A DNA stretch of 64,000 bases from CAZMHL01 sp045605445 (GTDB taxonomy: Bacteria; Bacillota; Clostridia; RGIG6154), in contig JAZUPZ010000039.1 of the NCBI GenBank assembly GCA_045605445.1, positions 1 to 64,000 of the forward strand, in the 5' to 3' direction. The notes beneath the pieces were generated by a model. It was not told the origin of the DNA, ran no database searches, and was given only the letters and a program-made list of their open reading frames with translations. Shown in pieces: positions 33,938-43,134 of this stretch; within the stretch, counting starts at the first letter, position 1, and each line of letters starts with the position of its first letter. The translations under genes and the position numbers were made by a program.

Positions 33938-34981
33938 ATGAAAAATAAAAAAGAAATCAATATTGGAAACGTTAAAATTGGCGGAAACAATCCTGTAGCA
34001 ATCCAATCGATGACAAATACTAAAACTTATGATTATATAAATACAATAAAGCAGATAAAAGAACTTGAATCGGCAGGATGCGAAATTGTAAGAGTTACGG
34101 TTCCTGATATTGACTCTGCAAAAGTTATAGATAAAATTAAGGAAAATATCTCTATACCACTTGTTGCAGACATACATTTTGACTATAAAATTGCACTTGA
34201 ATGTATCGAAAGGGGTATAGATAAAGTCAGAATTAACCCGGGAAATATCGGTAACAGAAAAAATGTTAAGCTTATTGCTGATGCGGCACGAGCAAAATCA
34301 ATTCCTATCAGAATAGGTGTAAATTCCGGTTCCGTTGATAAAAATATTCTTGAAAAATATGGTGAAGTATCTGCCGATGCTATGGTGGAAAGTGCACTGA
34401 ATGAAATCAAAATACTTGAACAGTGCGATTTTGAGGATATAGTTATTTCTATTAAAGCTTCTGATGTCAAAAAGACCGTAGAAGCCTACAGGTCAATTGA
34501 TCAACTCATTCCTTATCCTTTGCATATCGGCGTTACAGAAGCAGGCAGCGAATATTCAGGCTTGATAAAATCTTCTGTTGGACTCGGAAGTTTGTTGCTT
34601 GACGGGATAGGAGATACAATCAGAGTTTCTTTAACTGCAGAGCCGGTAAAGGAAATTTACGCAGCTAAAGAAATACTTAAGTCTGTAGGTTTAAGAGAAA
34701 ACGGAATTGAAATTGTTTCCTGTCCAACCTGTGGCAGATGTAACTATAATTTGATTGAAATTGTAAAAGAATTAGAAAAAAAAGTAAGAAATATAAATAA
34801 AAATTTGAAAATAGCAGTTATGGGATGCGTTGTTAACGGACCCGGGGAAGCTAAAGATGCTGATATGGGAGTTGCAGGCGGTCTTAATGAGTGCGTGTTT
34901 TTCAGAAAGGGAGAATTAGTAAGAAAAATTTCTTTTAACGACGTTATACCTGAGTTATTAAAGGAAATAGACAATTACTGA
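33938..34981 (+). CDS. ispG: 4-hydroxy-3-methylbut-2-enyl diphosphate synthase IspG
   Basis: Iron-sulfur enzyme of the MEP pathway converting MEcPP to HMBPP. The TIM barrel starts with GGNNPVAIQSMTNT, and the C-terminal [4Fe-4S] domain has CPTCGRC plus the downstream VMGCVVNGPGEA cysteine and glutamate. The 347-residue length is the usual bacterial one-barrel form. Confidence 0.97.
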   Translation: MKNKKEINIGNVKIGGNNPVAIQSMTNTKTYDYINTIKQIKELESAGCEIVRVTVPDIDSAKVIDKIKENISIPLVADIHFDYKIALECIERGIDKVRINPGNIGNRKNVKLIADAARAKSIPIRIGVNSGSVDKNILEKYGEVSADAMVESALNEIKILEQCDFEDIVISIKASDVKKTVEAYRSIDQLIPYPLHIGVTEAGSEYSGLIKSSVGLGSLLLDGIGDTIRVSLTAEPVKEIYAAKEILKSVGLRENGIEIVSCPTCGRCNYNLIEIVKELEKKVRNINKNLKIAVMGCVVNGPGEAKDADMGVAGGLNECVFFRKGELVRKISFNDVIPELLKEIDNY

Positions 34982-34989
34982 GAAATAAA

Positions 34990-37900
34990 ATGGATTTTAT
35001 AAAAGTATTCAGCGATATACCATCAAGTCAGGTTGTAGCTTCTTTGAAAGTAAAAAATGTAAAACTTCATTCTTTATCTCAAAGTATGAGCGTAGAATTT
35101 GTATCTTCATACGAAATTTCAAAGGAAGATAAAGAAAAAATCGAAGAATCTATTCTTCTTGCATATCCTGTAAAAAAACTTGATGCCAAATACATAGTTA
35201 AAACAGAAAAGAAAACAATAAATCCAATTATAAGAGGAAAAGATCTTAAAAAGGCTGAACCGGATAAAATAAAAAATATTGATCAATATTATGGTAAAGC
35301 CGTTATCGAAGGTTCTGTTATAGAAGTAAGTGATTTTGAAACAAAAAGAGGAAATATCGTTTTTAAATTTGACATAACAGATATGACGTCTTCTATTACT
35401 TGTAAATGTATGCTTAGTAAAGGCGAATTTGAAAGACTAAGCGAGCACATAAAAAAAGATGTTTATCTCAGAGTAGGAGGTACTGCAAGATTCGACGAAT
35501 ATGACAAAGAACTTGGAATCTTTGCAGAATCTATTAACCTTGCCGAACCTCCTAAATTTATAGATGATGCTCCCGAAAAAAGGGTAGAGCTTCATCTTCA
35601 TTCAAAAATGTCAGCAATGGACAGCGTAATAGACATAGATAAAGCAATCAAAAGAGCCGCTCAGTGGGGACATAAAGCTATTGCAATTACCGACCACGGT
35701 GTTGTTCAGGCTTATCCCGACGCAATGGACGCAGGTAAAGAAAATAACATTAAAATAATATATGGAATGGAATGTTATCTTGTAGATGACAAGCTGACAA
35801 TTGCATCTAAAATTGAAGATTACCCACTTGATGGGGATTTTATTGCATTCGACGTTAAAGCGACAACTACCAGTCCTTTTACAGGCTCTATATTGGAAAT
35901 TGCAGCAGTAAGAATATCATCAGGACAGCTTGTAGCATCCTTTGAGGAGTTGGTTAATCCGGGGTTCAATTTAAATTACGTTGTTACTCAAAAAACCGGA
36001 ATAACCACTGATATGATTTCCGATAAAGAAAATGCGGAGCATGTTGTAAAAAGATTTCTTGATTTTGCAGGCGATCTTCCTGTTATTGCAGAAGATGTTG
36101 CAATTAAGGTTAACTTTATAAATAAAATATGTGAAAAGATCGGATGCTCTTTTAGTAATAACACAATCGAAATTTCAAATCTTGCAAAATTACACGTTAC
36201 AAGTATTAAAAGATATAAACTTTCGACTGTTGCAAAAAAATTAGGCATAAGCTATCATTCTGATTCAATTTCTGATGATTCTTCAGATTCTGATGAAAGT
36301 GCAAGCTCGGCTGTGGGCAACAGTAATGCCAAAAGCTCAATAGAGAATGCCAGTGTTTACGGAGAAATATTTGTTAAAATTTCTGAGGTTTTGATAAGAG
36401 ACAATGTGAAATTATTATCCGGGCTTGAATCTTATTACAACACAGCAGATTATTCTAAAATGAAGCGATATCATGCTATTATTCTTGTTAAAAATCAGGT
36501 TGGCATGAAAAATCTTTACAAAATAATCTCAGAGTCGCATATGAATTATTTTTACAGCAGACCTCAGGTTCCAAGAAGGATTCTTGAAGAGAACAGAGAA
36601 GGTTTGATTCTCGGCTCTGCTTGTGAAGCAGGGGAGTTATTTCAGTCTGTAGTTGCCGGTTACGATGATAAAAAATTAAAAGAAATAGCCGGCTTTTATG
36701 ATTATCTTGAAATTCAGCCAATTGGAAACAATGAATTTATGATAGAAAACGGTACTGCTGAAAATCATGAACAATTACAGGATTTCAATAAAAAAATTGT
36801 TCAGCTTGCAAAAGATATGGATAAGCTTTATGTTGCCACCTGTGATGCTCATTTTCTTAATAAGGAGGACAGTATTCTTCGTGCAATTATACAAGCGCCT
36901 CAGTACAGAAATGCTGACAGGCAACCTCCTTTATATTTCAGAAACACTACTGAAATGCTGGATGAATTTAAATATCTTGATGAAGAAACAAGACTTAATG
37001 CCGTTGTAAAAAATACAAACCTTATTGCTGATATGACGGAGGATGACGTTACGCCTCTGAAAAAGAAACAGTATGCGCCAAGAATTGATGGAGCAGAAGA
37101 AGATGTAAAACGTATTTCTTATGAAACTGCAAAAGAAATATACGGTGATAATCTTCCGGAATACGTTACCGAAAGAATGAACAAAGAATTGAATTCAATT
37201 ATCAATAACGGATTTTCTGTTATGTATGTTATTGCACAGAAGCTGGTTTGGAAGTCACTTGAAGACGGTTATCTTGTTGGTTCGCGAGGTTCGGTAGGTT
37301 CTTCCTTTATCGCTTTTCTTATGAAAATCACCGAAGTTAATTCTCTTGTTCCTCATTATGTTTGTCCTGATTGTAAACATCATGAATTTATTTTCGACGG
37401 TTCATATGCCTGCGGAATGGACATGCCTGATAAAGATTGTCCGGTCTGCGGAACAAAAATGAAAAAAGACGGATATGATATACCCTTTGAAACATTTCTT
37501 GGATTCCACGGCGAAAAGGACCCAGATATTGACCTTAATTTTTCAGGTGAATATCAGAGTCAGGCGCATAGATATACGGAAGAAATATTTGGCAAGGAAC
37601 ATGTGTTCAAAGCGGGAACAATATCAACCCTGGCAACTAAAACTGCTTATGGTTATGTATTAAAATATTTACAGGAGAGGAATCTTGTAGCTTCAAATGC
37701 TGAAAAAACAAGACTTGCGCTTGCATGTGAAGGTGTAAAAAAGACTACCGGTCAGCATCCGGGCGGAATGGTTGTTGTTCCTGATGATATGGATATTTAC
37801 GAATTTTGTCCTATACAAAAGCCTGCAGATAAAACGGAGTCAGATAATACAACTACTCATTTTGATTACAGTAAAATGAAAGGTACGCTTCTTAAATTCG

Positions 37901-38961
37901 ACATACTCGGACACGATGACCCTACTGTTTTAAAAATGCTCGGTGACCTTACCGGAGTTGATGTACAGAAAATACCTCTTGATGATCAGAAAGTTATGAG
38001 TTTATTTACCTCAACTGAGGCACTTAACTATAAAGAAGAGTACTTACAAGGAGAAACATATCTCGATCCTGTCGGCACCAGTGCAGTTCCAGAATTCGGA
38101 ACATCTTTTGTTAAACAGATGCTTATTGATACGAAACCTACAACCTTTGGTGAACTCATAAGAATTTCAGGACTTTCCCACGGTACAAATGTTTGGCTTG
38201 GCAATGCGCAGGAACTCGTTCGTAACGGTATTGCGCCTCTGAAGGAAGTTATTTGTACCCGTGACGACATTATGGTTAATCTTATGCAGATGGGACTTGA
38301 CTCAAAAAATGCCTTCGATATAATGGAATTTACGCGAAAAGGTAAGTTAAGCAAGCATCCTGAGTTAATTCCGGTTATGGAAGAGGCAAAAATTCCTCAA
38401 TGGTATATTGATTCCTGCTTGAAGATTAGTTATATGTTCCCGAAAGCACACGCTGCCGCTTATGTAACTATGGCTTTCAGAATAGCTTGGTTTAAAGTGT
38501 ATCATCCGGAAGCTTTTTACCAGGCGTATTATACTATAAGAGCTGATGTTTTTGACTCCACTGTTATGACAAAAGGAATTGAAAAGGTAAGGGAACTTAT
38601 AGGCGGATACAAACATTCGGAAGAAAAATTGTCGGTTAAAGACCAGGCAACACTGACAATACTTGATGTATGTAACGAAATGTATTCCCGTGGTTATAAG
38701 TTTGCAAAAATTGATTTATATAAATCCGATGCTGTAAAGTTTACTCTTTGTGAAGATGGCATAAGACCTCCTTTGTCCTCAATGGCCGGCCTTGGCGATC
38801 AGGCGGCAAAAGCAATAGCAATAGCCCGCGAAGAAGGGGAGTTTACTTCAGTTGAAGACCTGAGAATCAGAAGCGGTATCAACAAAACAGCAATTGAAGT
38901 GCTCAGACAAGAAGGTTGCCTTGACGGTATAAACGAAACCGCTCAGATGACATTCTTCTAA
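34990..38961 (+). CDS. polC: DNA polymerase III PolC-type alpha subunit, exonuclease domain degenerate
   Basis: The replicative polymerase of low-GC Gram-positives. Domains in order: N-terminal region, OB fold (about residues 95-190), PHP domain start (HLHS at 202-205), an inserted DEDD exonuclease region (about 280-460), the rest of PHP, the polymerase palm with D846-I-D848, and a zinc-finger region with paired cysteines (CPDC, CPVC). At 1323 residues it is about 110 shorter than Bacillus PolC. The exonuclease region keeps its fold-like flanks but lacks catalytic residues. Motif I reads FDVKATT (K290 where DxE has Glu). Motif II reads AEDVAIKV where HNASFD is expected. Motif III is an Ser/Asp-rich stretch after H423. 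Polymerase residues look intact. Confidence 0.95.
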   Translation: MDFIKVFSDIPSSQVVASLKVKNVKLHSLSQSMSVEFVSSYEISKEDKEKIEESILLAYPVKKLDAKYIVKTEKKTINPIIRGKDLKKAEPDKIKNIDQYYGKAVIEGSVIEVSDFETKRGNIVFKFDITDMTSSITCKCMLSKGEFERLSEHIKKDVYLRVGGTARFDEYDKELGIFAESINLAEPPKFIDDAPEKRVELHLHSKMSAMDSVIDIDKAIKRAAQWGHKAIAITDHGVVQAYPDAMDAGKENNIKIIYGMECYLVDDKLTIASKIEDYPLDGDFIAFDVKATTTSPFTGSILEIAAVRISSGQLVASFEELVNPGFNLNYVVTQKTGITTDMISDKENAEHVVKRFLDFAGDLPVIAEDVAIKVNFINKICEKIGCSFSNNTIEISNLAKLHVTSIKRYKLSTVAKKLGISYHSDSISDDSSDSDESASSAVGNSNAKSSIENASVYGEIFVKISEVLIRDNVKLLSGLESYYNTADYSKMKRYHAIILVKNQVGMKNLYKIISESHMNYFYSRPQVPRRILEENREGLILGSACEAGELFQSVVAGYDDKKLKEIAGFYDYLEIQPIGNNEFMIENGTAENHEQLQDFNKKIVQLAKDMDKLYVATCDAHFLNKEDSILRAIIQAPQYRNADRQPPLYFRNTTEMLDEFKYLDEETRLNAVVKNTNLIADMTEDDVTPLKKKQYAPRIDGAEEDVKRISYETAKEIYGDNLPEYVTERMNKELNSIINNGFSVMYVIAQKLVWKSLEDGYLVGSRGSVGSSFIAFLMKITEVNSLVPHYVCPDCKHHEFIFDGSYACGMDMPDKDCPVCGTKMKKDGYDIPFETFLGFHGEKDPDIDLNFSGEYQSQAHRYTEEIFGKEHVFKAGTISTLATKTAYGYVLKYLQERNLVASNAEKTRLALACEGVKKTTGQHPGGMVVVPDDMDIYEFCPIQKPADKTESDNTTTHFDYSKMKGTLLKFDILGHDDPTVLKMLGDLTGVDVQKIPLDDQKVMSLFTSTEALNYKEEYLQGETYLDPVGTSAVPEFGTSFVKQMLIDTKPTTFGELIRISGLSHGTNVWLGNAQELVRNGIAPLKEVICTRDDIMVNLMQMGLDSKNAFDIMEFTRKGKLSKHPELIPVMEEAKIPQWYIDSCLKISYMFPKAHAAAYVTMAFRIAWFKVYHPEAFYQAYYTIRADVFDSTVMTKGIEKVRELIGGYKHSEEKLSVKDQATLTILDVCNEMYSRGYKFAKIDLYKSDAVKFTLCEDGIRPPLSSMAGLGDQAAKAIAIAREEGEFTSVEDLRIRSGINKTAIEVLRQEGCLDGINETAQMTFF

Positions 38962-38962
38962 A

Positions 38963-38991
38963 TTGACAATAATTTTCTTTTGTGATAAAGT
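38963..38991 (+). promoter_or_regulatory. Promoter candidate of the M50-scpAB unit
   Basis: TTGACA (38963-38968) right after the polC stop, with TAAAGT (38986-38991) at 17 bp. The -10 is imperfect; an overlapping TATATA lies a few bases further on. Confidence 0.55.
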
Positions 38992-39018
38992 ATATATAGT
39001 AAAAGAAAGGGAAATAAA

Positions 39019-39678
39019 ATGTTAAGCGGTATTATAAATGTTGACAATTTAATATATATCTTCATAACCCTGGCAGTTACTGTTATGTCTATCGTTATCC
39101 ACGAACTGTCTCATGGCTATGCGGCATACCTTTGTGGAGATAACACAGCAAGAATATACGGCAGACTTTCTCTTAACCCTTTAAAACACATCGATTGGAT
39201 AGGTGCGCTTTGCCTTGCAGTTTTTAAGTTCGGCTGGGCAAAACCTGTACCTGTCAATGTAAACAATTTTAATAATTATAAAAAAGATATTATTATTGTC
39301 AGTCTTGCCGGCCCGGTTTCTAATTTTATTCTTGCTTTTGTTGCAACATTTATTATGTATGCTTCAATAAGATATTCTTTTGCAACTAATCTGTTGTATC
39401 AGATTTTTATGAGCATAATCAGTCTCAACCTCGGTCTCGGTGTATTCAACCTTATACCGATACCTCCGCTTGATGGCTCTAAAATCCTTGGAGTTTTCCT
39501 TAGAGGCGGAACGGCATATAAATACTATTCTTTTGAAAAATACGGAACAGTACTGCTTTTAATTGTTTTTATGATTCCTTTTGTGAGCAGAATTTTCCAC
39601 TTTGTTTTGTCAACCTGTGTTAACGGAATATACTCAGGTTACCTTGCAATAATCAAACTTATTTTTGGTGTATTTTAA
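39019..39678 (+). CDS. M50-family intramembrane protease (site-2 protease, YwhC-like)
   Basis: A compact 219-residue membrane metalloprotease without PDZ domain. The zinc site is H28-E-L-S-H32 and the second metal motif is IPIPPLDGSK with D152. NPLKHIDWIGA and a SLAGPVSNF stretch are typical of this group. Its substrate is unknown. It is commonly encoded directly before scpA in Clostridia, as here, with a one-base overlap. Confidence 0.9.
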   Translation: MLSGIINVDNLIYIFITLAVTVMSIVIHELSHGYAAYLCGDNTARIYGRLSLNPLKHIDWIGALCLAVFKFGWAKPVPVNVNNFNNYKKDIIIVSLAGPVSNFILAFVATFIMYASIRYSFATNLLYQIFMSIISLNLGLGVFNLIPIPPLDGSKILGVFLRGGTAYKYYSFEKYGTVLLLIVFMIPFVSRIFHFVLSTCVNGIYSGYLAIIKLIFGVF

Positions 39679-40421
39679 TGGAAAAAATATCGTTTAAACT
39701 TGAGGTTTTCGAGGGTCCGCTTGATTTACTCTTAAGCCTTATACAAAAAAACAAAGTGAATATATATGATATTCCTATTGCTTTAATAACGGAACAATAT
39801 TTTGATTATATTAAGCAAATGCAGGATAACAACCTTGAAGTTTCAAGCGAATTTATCGTAATGGCTGCACGTCTTTTGTATATTAAATCTAAACTGCTGT
39901 TACCTAAACACGAGGAGCTTGAAGAAGAGGAAGAAGACCCCAGACAGGAACTTATTCTTACACTTGTTGAATATAAAAAATACAAAGAGGTATCAAAGTT
40001 TTTCGGTGACAGAAAAAACATTTGCGATTTTTTGTATTTTAAACGTCCCGGGGATGGAGAAAAGTTTAAGATAAACGTTAATCCCAGCCTAGATATCGAC
40101 AGACTGACAGAAGCTTTTGAACAGGTTATGAAAAGAGCTGAGAACAGACTTGCTCCTTCTAAACTTGTATTCAGTGGTATTGTTGGAAGAGATCCGGTTC
40201 CGGTTAAAACAAAAATTTCTTCAATCAGAAGAATTCTTTCAAAAAGAAAGCAAATGTCCTTTAACGATTTATTTGTTGAAGCTGAATCTAAAAGTGAAAT
40301 AGTTGCTATATTTTTAGCAGTCCTTGAGTTGGTAAGAAACAGTATGATAACTGTGGAATTTACTAAAAAAGATATTATAGTAAGTGATGGTGCACCAGAT
40401 GGAATTAGAGAAGATTTATAA
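39678..40421 (+). CDS. scpA: Segregation and condensation protein A
   Basis: The kleisin subunit bridging SMC heads in bacterial condensin. N-terminal FEGPLDLLLSLIQKNKVNIYD-type motif (FEGPLDLLL), a central acidic linker (HEELEEEEEDPRQ) and a C-terminal winged-helix region. It is 247 residues. It overlaps both the M50 gene (1 bp) and scpB (23 bp). Confidence 0.95.
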   Translation: MEKISFKLEVFEGPLDLLLSLIQKNKVNIYDIPIALITEQYFDYIKQMQDNNLEVSSEFIVMAARLLYIKSKLLLPKHEELEEEEEDPRQELILTLVEYKKYKEVSKFFGDRKNICDFLYFKRPGDGEKFKINVNPSLDIDRLTEAFEQVMKRAENRLAPSKLVFSGIVGRDPVPVKTKISSIRRILSKRKQMSFNDLFVEAESKSEIVAIFLAVLELVRNSMITVEFTKKDIIVSDGAPDGIREDL

Positions 40422-40944
40422 TGCAATCGAAGCAATATTATTTGTTTCAGGCGAAGGTGTTGAACTTAATAAATTTTCCGAAGTTTTCGAGATCCCCAAA
40501 AAAGAAATGGAAAAGATATTGAACCAGTTTTGTGACGAATACAACTATGATTCTTCGGGGTTGAAGGTTATCAAATTTGATGACACTTACCAGCTTTCAA
40601 CCAGGCCTGAATATCACGAATTTCTTGTGAAATTCTCAGGGAGTAAGAGACCAAATAATTTATCCAATGCAGCCCTTGAAGTACTGTCTATTATTGCTTA
40701 TAATCAGCCTGTTACACGTTCTACTATTGATAAAATAAGAGGAGTTGACAGCTTCGGTCCGCTTGAGAAACTAATAGGAAGAGAAATTGTTGAAGAAGTT
40801 GGAAGACTTGATGCTCCGGGAAGACCTATTCTTTATGGAACGACCAAGGAATTTCTTAAGATTTTCGGTTTGAAAAATCTTCTTGATATACCTGACCTGG
40901 AATCTATACAGATGTCAATGGAAGAAATGGAACAAGAAGAATGA
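40399..40944 (+). CDS. scpB: Segregation and condensation protein B
   Basis: Kite-family partner of ScpA. Two winged-helix domains; the family signature LSIIAYNQPVTRSTIDKIRG and the GRPILYGTTKEFL stretch are present. Length is 181 residues. ATG 40399 is preferred from alignment with the usual N-terminus (LEKIYNAIEAILF); in-frame GTG and ATG at 40384-40387 give only five more residues. Confidence 0.94.
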   Translation: MELEKIYNAIEAILFVSGEGVELNKFSEVFEIPKKEMEKILNQFCDEYNYDSSGLKVIKFDDTYQLSTRPEYHEFLVKFSGSKRPNNLSNAALEVLSIIAYNQPVTRSTIDKIRGVDSFGPLEKLIGREIVEEVGRLDAPGRPILYGTTKEFLKIFGLKNLLDIPDLESIQMSMEEMEQEE

Positions 40945-41486
40945 CAGGGTTAATAATTTTCTTAATTATTATATTATTTCTGGTTTTATCATCGGTAGAA
41001 ATAAATTTTGTATATAATAACAATTTTTGCATTACAGTTAAGTTATTCCGCATAACAGTTTATTCTTCAAAAAACAAACGCAAAAAAGCCCAAAAAGATA
41101 AACAGGCAAAAGAGAACAGAGCTGACCGGAAGTTTGAAAACGAACTGAATAATATTAAGGAAATATTCGGTAAACTTAAATCTATACTGAAAGAGCTGAA
41201 TAAATTATTAAACGGTCATTTAAAGATTAAGAATCTTGATATAAAATATACTTACGGATTTGACGATGCCGCTTTGACCGGGATATTCAGCGGTCTGGCA
41301 TACGGCATAATAAACTCTCTTGTTGCGTATATTGATCACAATTTTTATGTTAAAAACAAAAAAGTTGAAATTTTACCGGATTTTGATAATGAAATTCAAT
41401 CACTATCATTGATTTTTACAGCTAAAATAAGACTATTTCATCTGCTGACTTTTGGTATAAAAGCTGCCAGATTGTGGTTAAAATAA
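40941..41486 (+). CDS. DUF2953 domain-containing protein (YtfI-like)
   Basis: A 181-residue protein with an N-terminal membrane segment (about residues 3-20), a lysine-rich linker (about 48-70) and a DUF2953 domain including the DIKYTYGFDDAALTG stretch. Function is unknown. Relatives (YtfI) are paired with ytfJ/gerW in Bacillus and Clostridia, the same order as here, suggesting a sporulation or spore-germination link. It overlaps scpB by 4 bp. Confidence 0.85.
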   Translation: MTGLIIFLIIILFLVLSSVEINFVYNNNFCITVKLFRITVYSSKNKRKKAQKDKQAKENRADRKFENELNNIKEIFGKLKSILKELNKLLNGHLKIKNLDIKYTYGFDDAALTGIFSGLAYGIINSLVAYIDHNFYVKNKKVEILPDFDNEIQSLSLIFTAKIRLFHLLTFGIKAARLWLK

Positions 41487-41510
41487 AAAAAATATAAGGT
41501 GGTGTAAAAA

Positions 41511-41903
41511 ATGGCTGAACATCCAATTAACGGTATAATGGATTGTGCTATGGAAAATTTAAAAAGTATGGTAGATGTAAACACTATCATAGGTGATGCT
41601 GTTACAACTGCAGACGGAACGGTTATGATTCCTGTTTCTAAAGTAAGTTTTGGTCTTGCGGCAGGCGGCAGCGAATTTTCATCTAAAAAGAATCCCGAAC
41701 AGAATAATCCTTTTGGCGGCGGCGTAGGTGCAGGTGTTACAATTACCCCGGTTGCATTTCTTGTTGCTACAAAAGATCAGGTTAAGCTTATGCCGGTAGA
41801 AGGAGATCAGGCTGCTTCAAAGCTTGTAGACTATATTCCTGTTATGGTAAATAAAATTACCAGTCTGATTTCTTCGAAAAAAAATACTAACACAACCGAA
41901 TAA
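41511..41903 (+). CDS. gerW: GerW/YtfJ-family spore protein
   Basis: A 130-residue soluble protein with the family's HPINGIMDCAMENLKSMVD N-terminus, IIGDAVTTADGT, VIPVSKVSFG-like and the GGGVGAGVTITPVAFLV core. GerW localises to the spore inner membrane and is needed for germination in Bacillus species with some substrates. It has a strong AAGGTGGTG site and is followed by a strong terminator. Confidence 0.92.
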   Translation: MAEHPINGIMDCAMENLKSMVDVNTIIGDAVTTADGTVMIPVSKVSFGLAAGGSEFSSKKNPEQNNPFGGGVGAGVTITPVAFLVATKDQVKLMPVEGDQAASKLVDYIPVMVNKITSLISSKKNTNTTE

Positions 41904-41908
41904 ACAGT

Positions 41909-41944
41909 AAGCATCCTTTCATAGTATATGAAGGGTGCTTTTTT
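41909..41944 (+). terminator. Strong terminator after gerW, overlapping the dacF ribosome binding site
   Basis: AAGCATCCTTTCATA (41909-41923) pairs with 41927-41941 (with G-T pairs) around a 3-nt loop, followed by a T run that runs into the dacF ATG at 41945. The 3' arm contains AAGGGTG (41931-41937), the only plausible dacF ribosome binding site. Confidence 0.85.
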
Positions 41945-43048
41945 ATGTTAAAAAAAATAATTTTATTTCTTTTCATTTTTGCAACAATAAATTCAGAATG
42001 CCAAGTTAAGGCTTTATCTGCAAAATCTGCTGTACTCTATGAACCTGTCACAAAAAGAGTTATATACTCTAAAAATGAAAATGAAAAATTACCTATGGCA
42101 AGTACTACTAAAATTCTCACTGCAATCACAGCTATAGAAAATACAAATTTATCAGATTTTGCAATTACAAGCTATGAGGCGTCAGTTGTTGAAGGATCAT
42201 CAATATGGCTTGATGAAAAAGAAAAAATGAAAATTGAAGATTTATTATACGGATTATTACTTTCTTCCGGAAACGATGCTGCTATTGTCATAGCAGAACA
42301 TGTTTCCGGAAGTGTTGAAGAATTTGCAAAGCTAATGAATAATACTGCCAAAAAGGCAGGAGCAAAAAATTCTAATTTTACAAACCCATCCGGACTTGAT
42401 GATGAAAATCATTATACAACTGCCTATGATCTTGCAAAAATAACAGCTTATGCAATGGAAAACCAAATATTCAGAAAGATTGTTTCAACCAAAAGTTATA
42501 CAATACCCTGGGAAAATCATAAGTGGGGAAGATCGTTAAAAAATCACAACAAACTTTTAAACTTATACGAAGGTGCAATCGGAGTAAAAACAGGTTTTAC
42601 AAAGAAAGACGGCAGATGTCTTGTGGGTGCAGCAGAAAGAAACGGTATTTTGCTTATATCTGTAACATTAAATGCCCCTGATGACTGGAATGATCATATC
42701 ACGATGTTTGATTACGGCTTTACAGTTCTTACTAACAAATTGATAGAATGTAATAACTATAATATTTCACTTAGCGACGGAACGAAAAAATATGTAACTG
42801 CCAAAAGCGAGGTCTCAAAACAAATTCCTTTAACTTCTGATGATAAACTTGAAATAAAAAAAACAATTCCCGATGTTTTGACTGCGCCAATAAAAAAAGG
42901 TTCTGTTGTCGGCAAAGAAGAAATATATATAAACAACAAAAAAATATATGAAATACCTATAATAACAACTGAAGATGTTGAGGTAAAATTTATTCCGGAT
43001 TTTAAGTTTTATATTAAAAAAATTTATCAGCTGATTTCTTTGTTGTAA
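41945..43048 (+). CDS. dacF: D-alanyl-D-alanine carboxypeptidase (S11, DacF/DacB-like)
   Basis: Removes the terminal D-Ala from peptidoglycan stem peptides, limiting cross-linking. An N-terminal signal peptide ends near VKA-LSA. Catalytic motifs are S53-T-T-K56, S108-G-N110 and K215-T-G. A C-terminal region from about 270 resembles the PBP5 beta domain, and the last 15 residues are a membrane-anchoring helix. Placement between gerW and rluB matches the dacB/dacF region of sporulating Bacillota, where spmA and spmB usually follow; both are absent. The start is directly after the gerW terminator. Confidence 0.92.
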   Translation: MLKKIILFLFIFATINSECQVKALSAKSAVLYEPVTKRVIYSKNENEKLPMASTTKILTAITAIENTNLSDFAITSYEASVVEGSSIWLDEKEKMKIEDLLYGLLLSSGNDAAIVIAEHVSGSVEEFAKLMNNTAKKAGAKNSNFTNPSGLDDENHYTTAYDLAKITAYAMENQIFRKIVSTKSYTIPWENHKWGRSLKNHNKLLNLYEGAIGVKTGFTKKDGRCLVGAAERNGILLISVTLNAPDDWNDHITMFDYGFTVLTNKLIECNNYNISLSDGTKKYVTAKSEVSKQIPLTSDDKLEIKKTIPDVLTAPIKKGSVVGKEEIYINNKKIYEIPIITTEDVEVKFIPDFKFYIKKIYQLISLL

Positions 43049-43071
43049 ACCCTCTTTATGGGCGTTTTTTA

Positions 43072-43100
43072 TTGACAAAAAAACACTTATATTATATAAT
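43072..43100 (+). promoter_or_regulatory. Sigma-A promoter of rluB
   Basis: TTGACA (43072-43077), a 17-bp spacer and TATAAT (43095-43100), fully consensus. The start codon is 35 bp downstream. Confidence 0.85.
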
Positions 43101-43134
43101 AAATTGTTATTATTTTTCAATAAGGAAAAGAAAT

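Noticed and set aside
36250..36340. Frameshift or assembly error as the cause of the Ser/Asp-rich stretch in PolC
   Set aside because: The frame is open on both sides and continues into recognisable PolC sequence, and motifs I and II are altered separately upstream.
39806..40435. 209-codon open frame on the minus strand
   Set aside because: It lies entirely opposite scpA and the start of scpB, is Ser-rich, has no ribosome binding site and looks like a shadow of the acidic scpA linker.
43049..43071. Terminator after dacF
   Set aside because: Only a 3-bp CCC/GGG stem precedes the T run, which is too weak to call.
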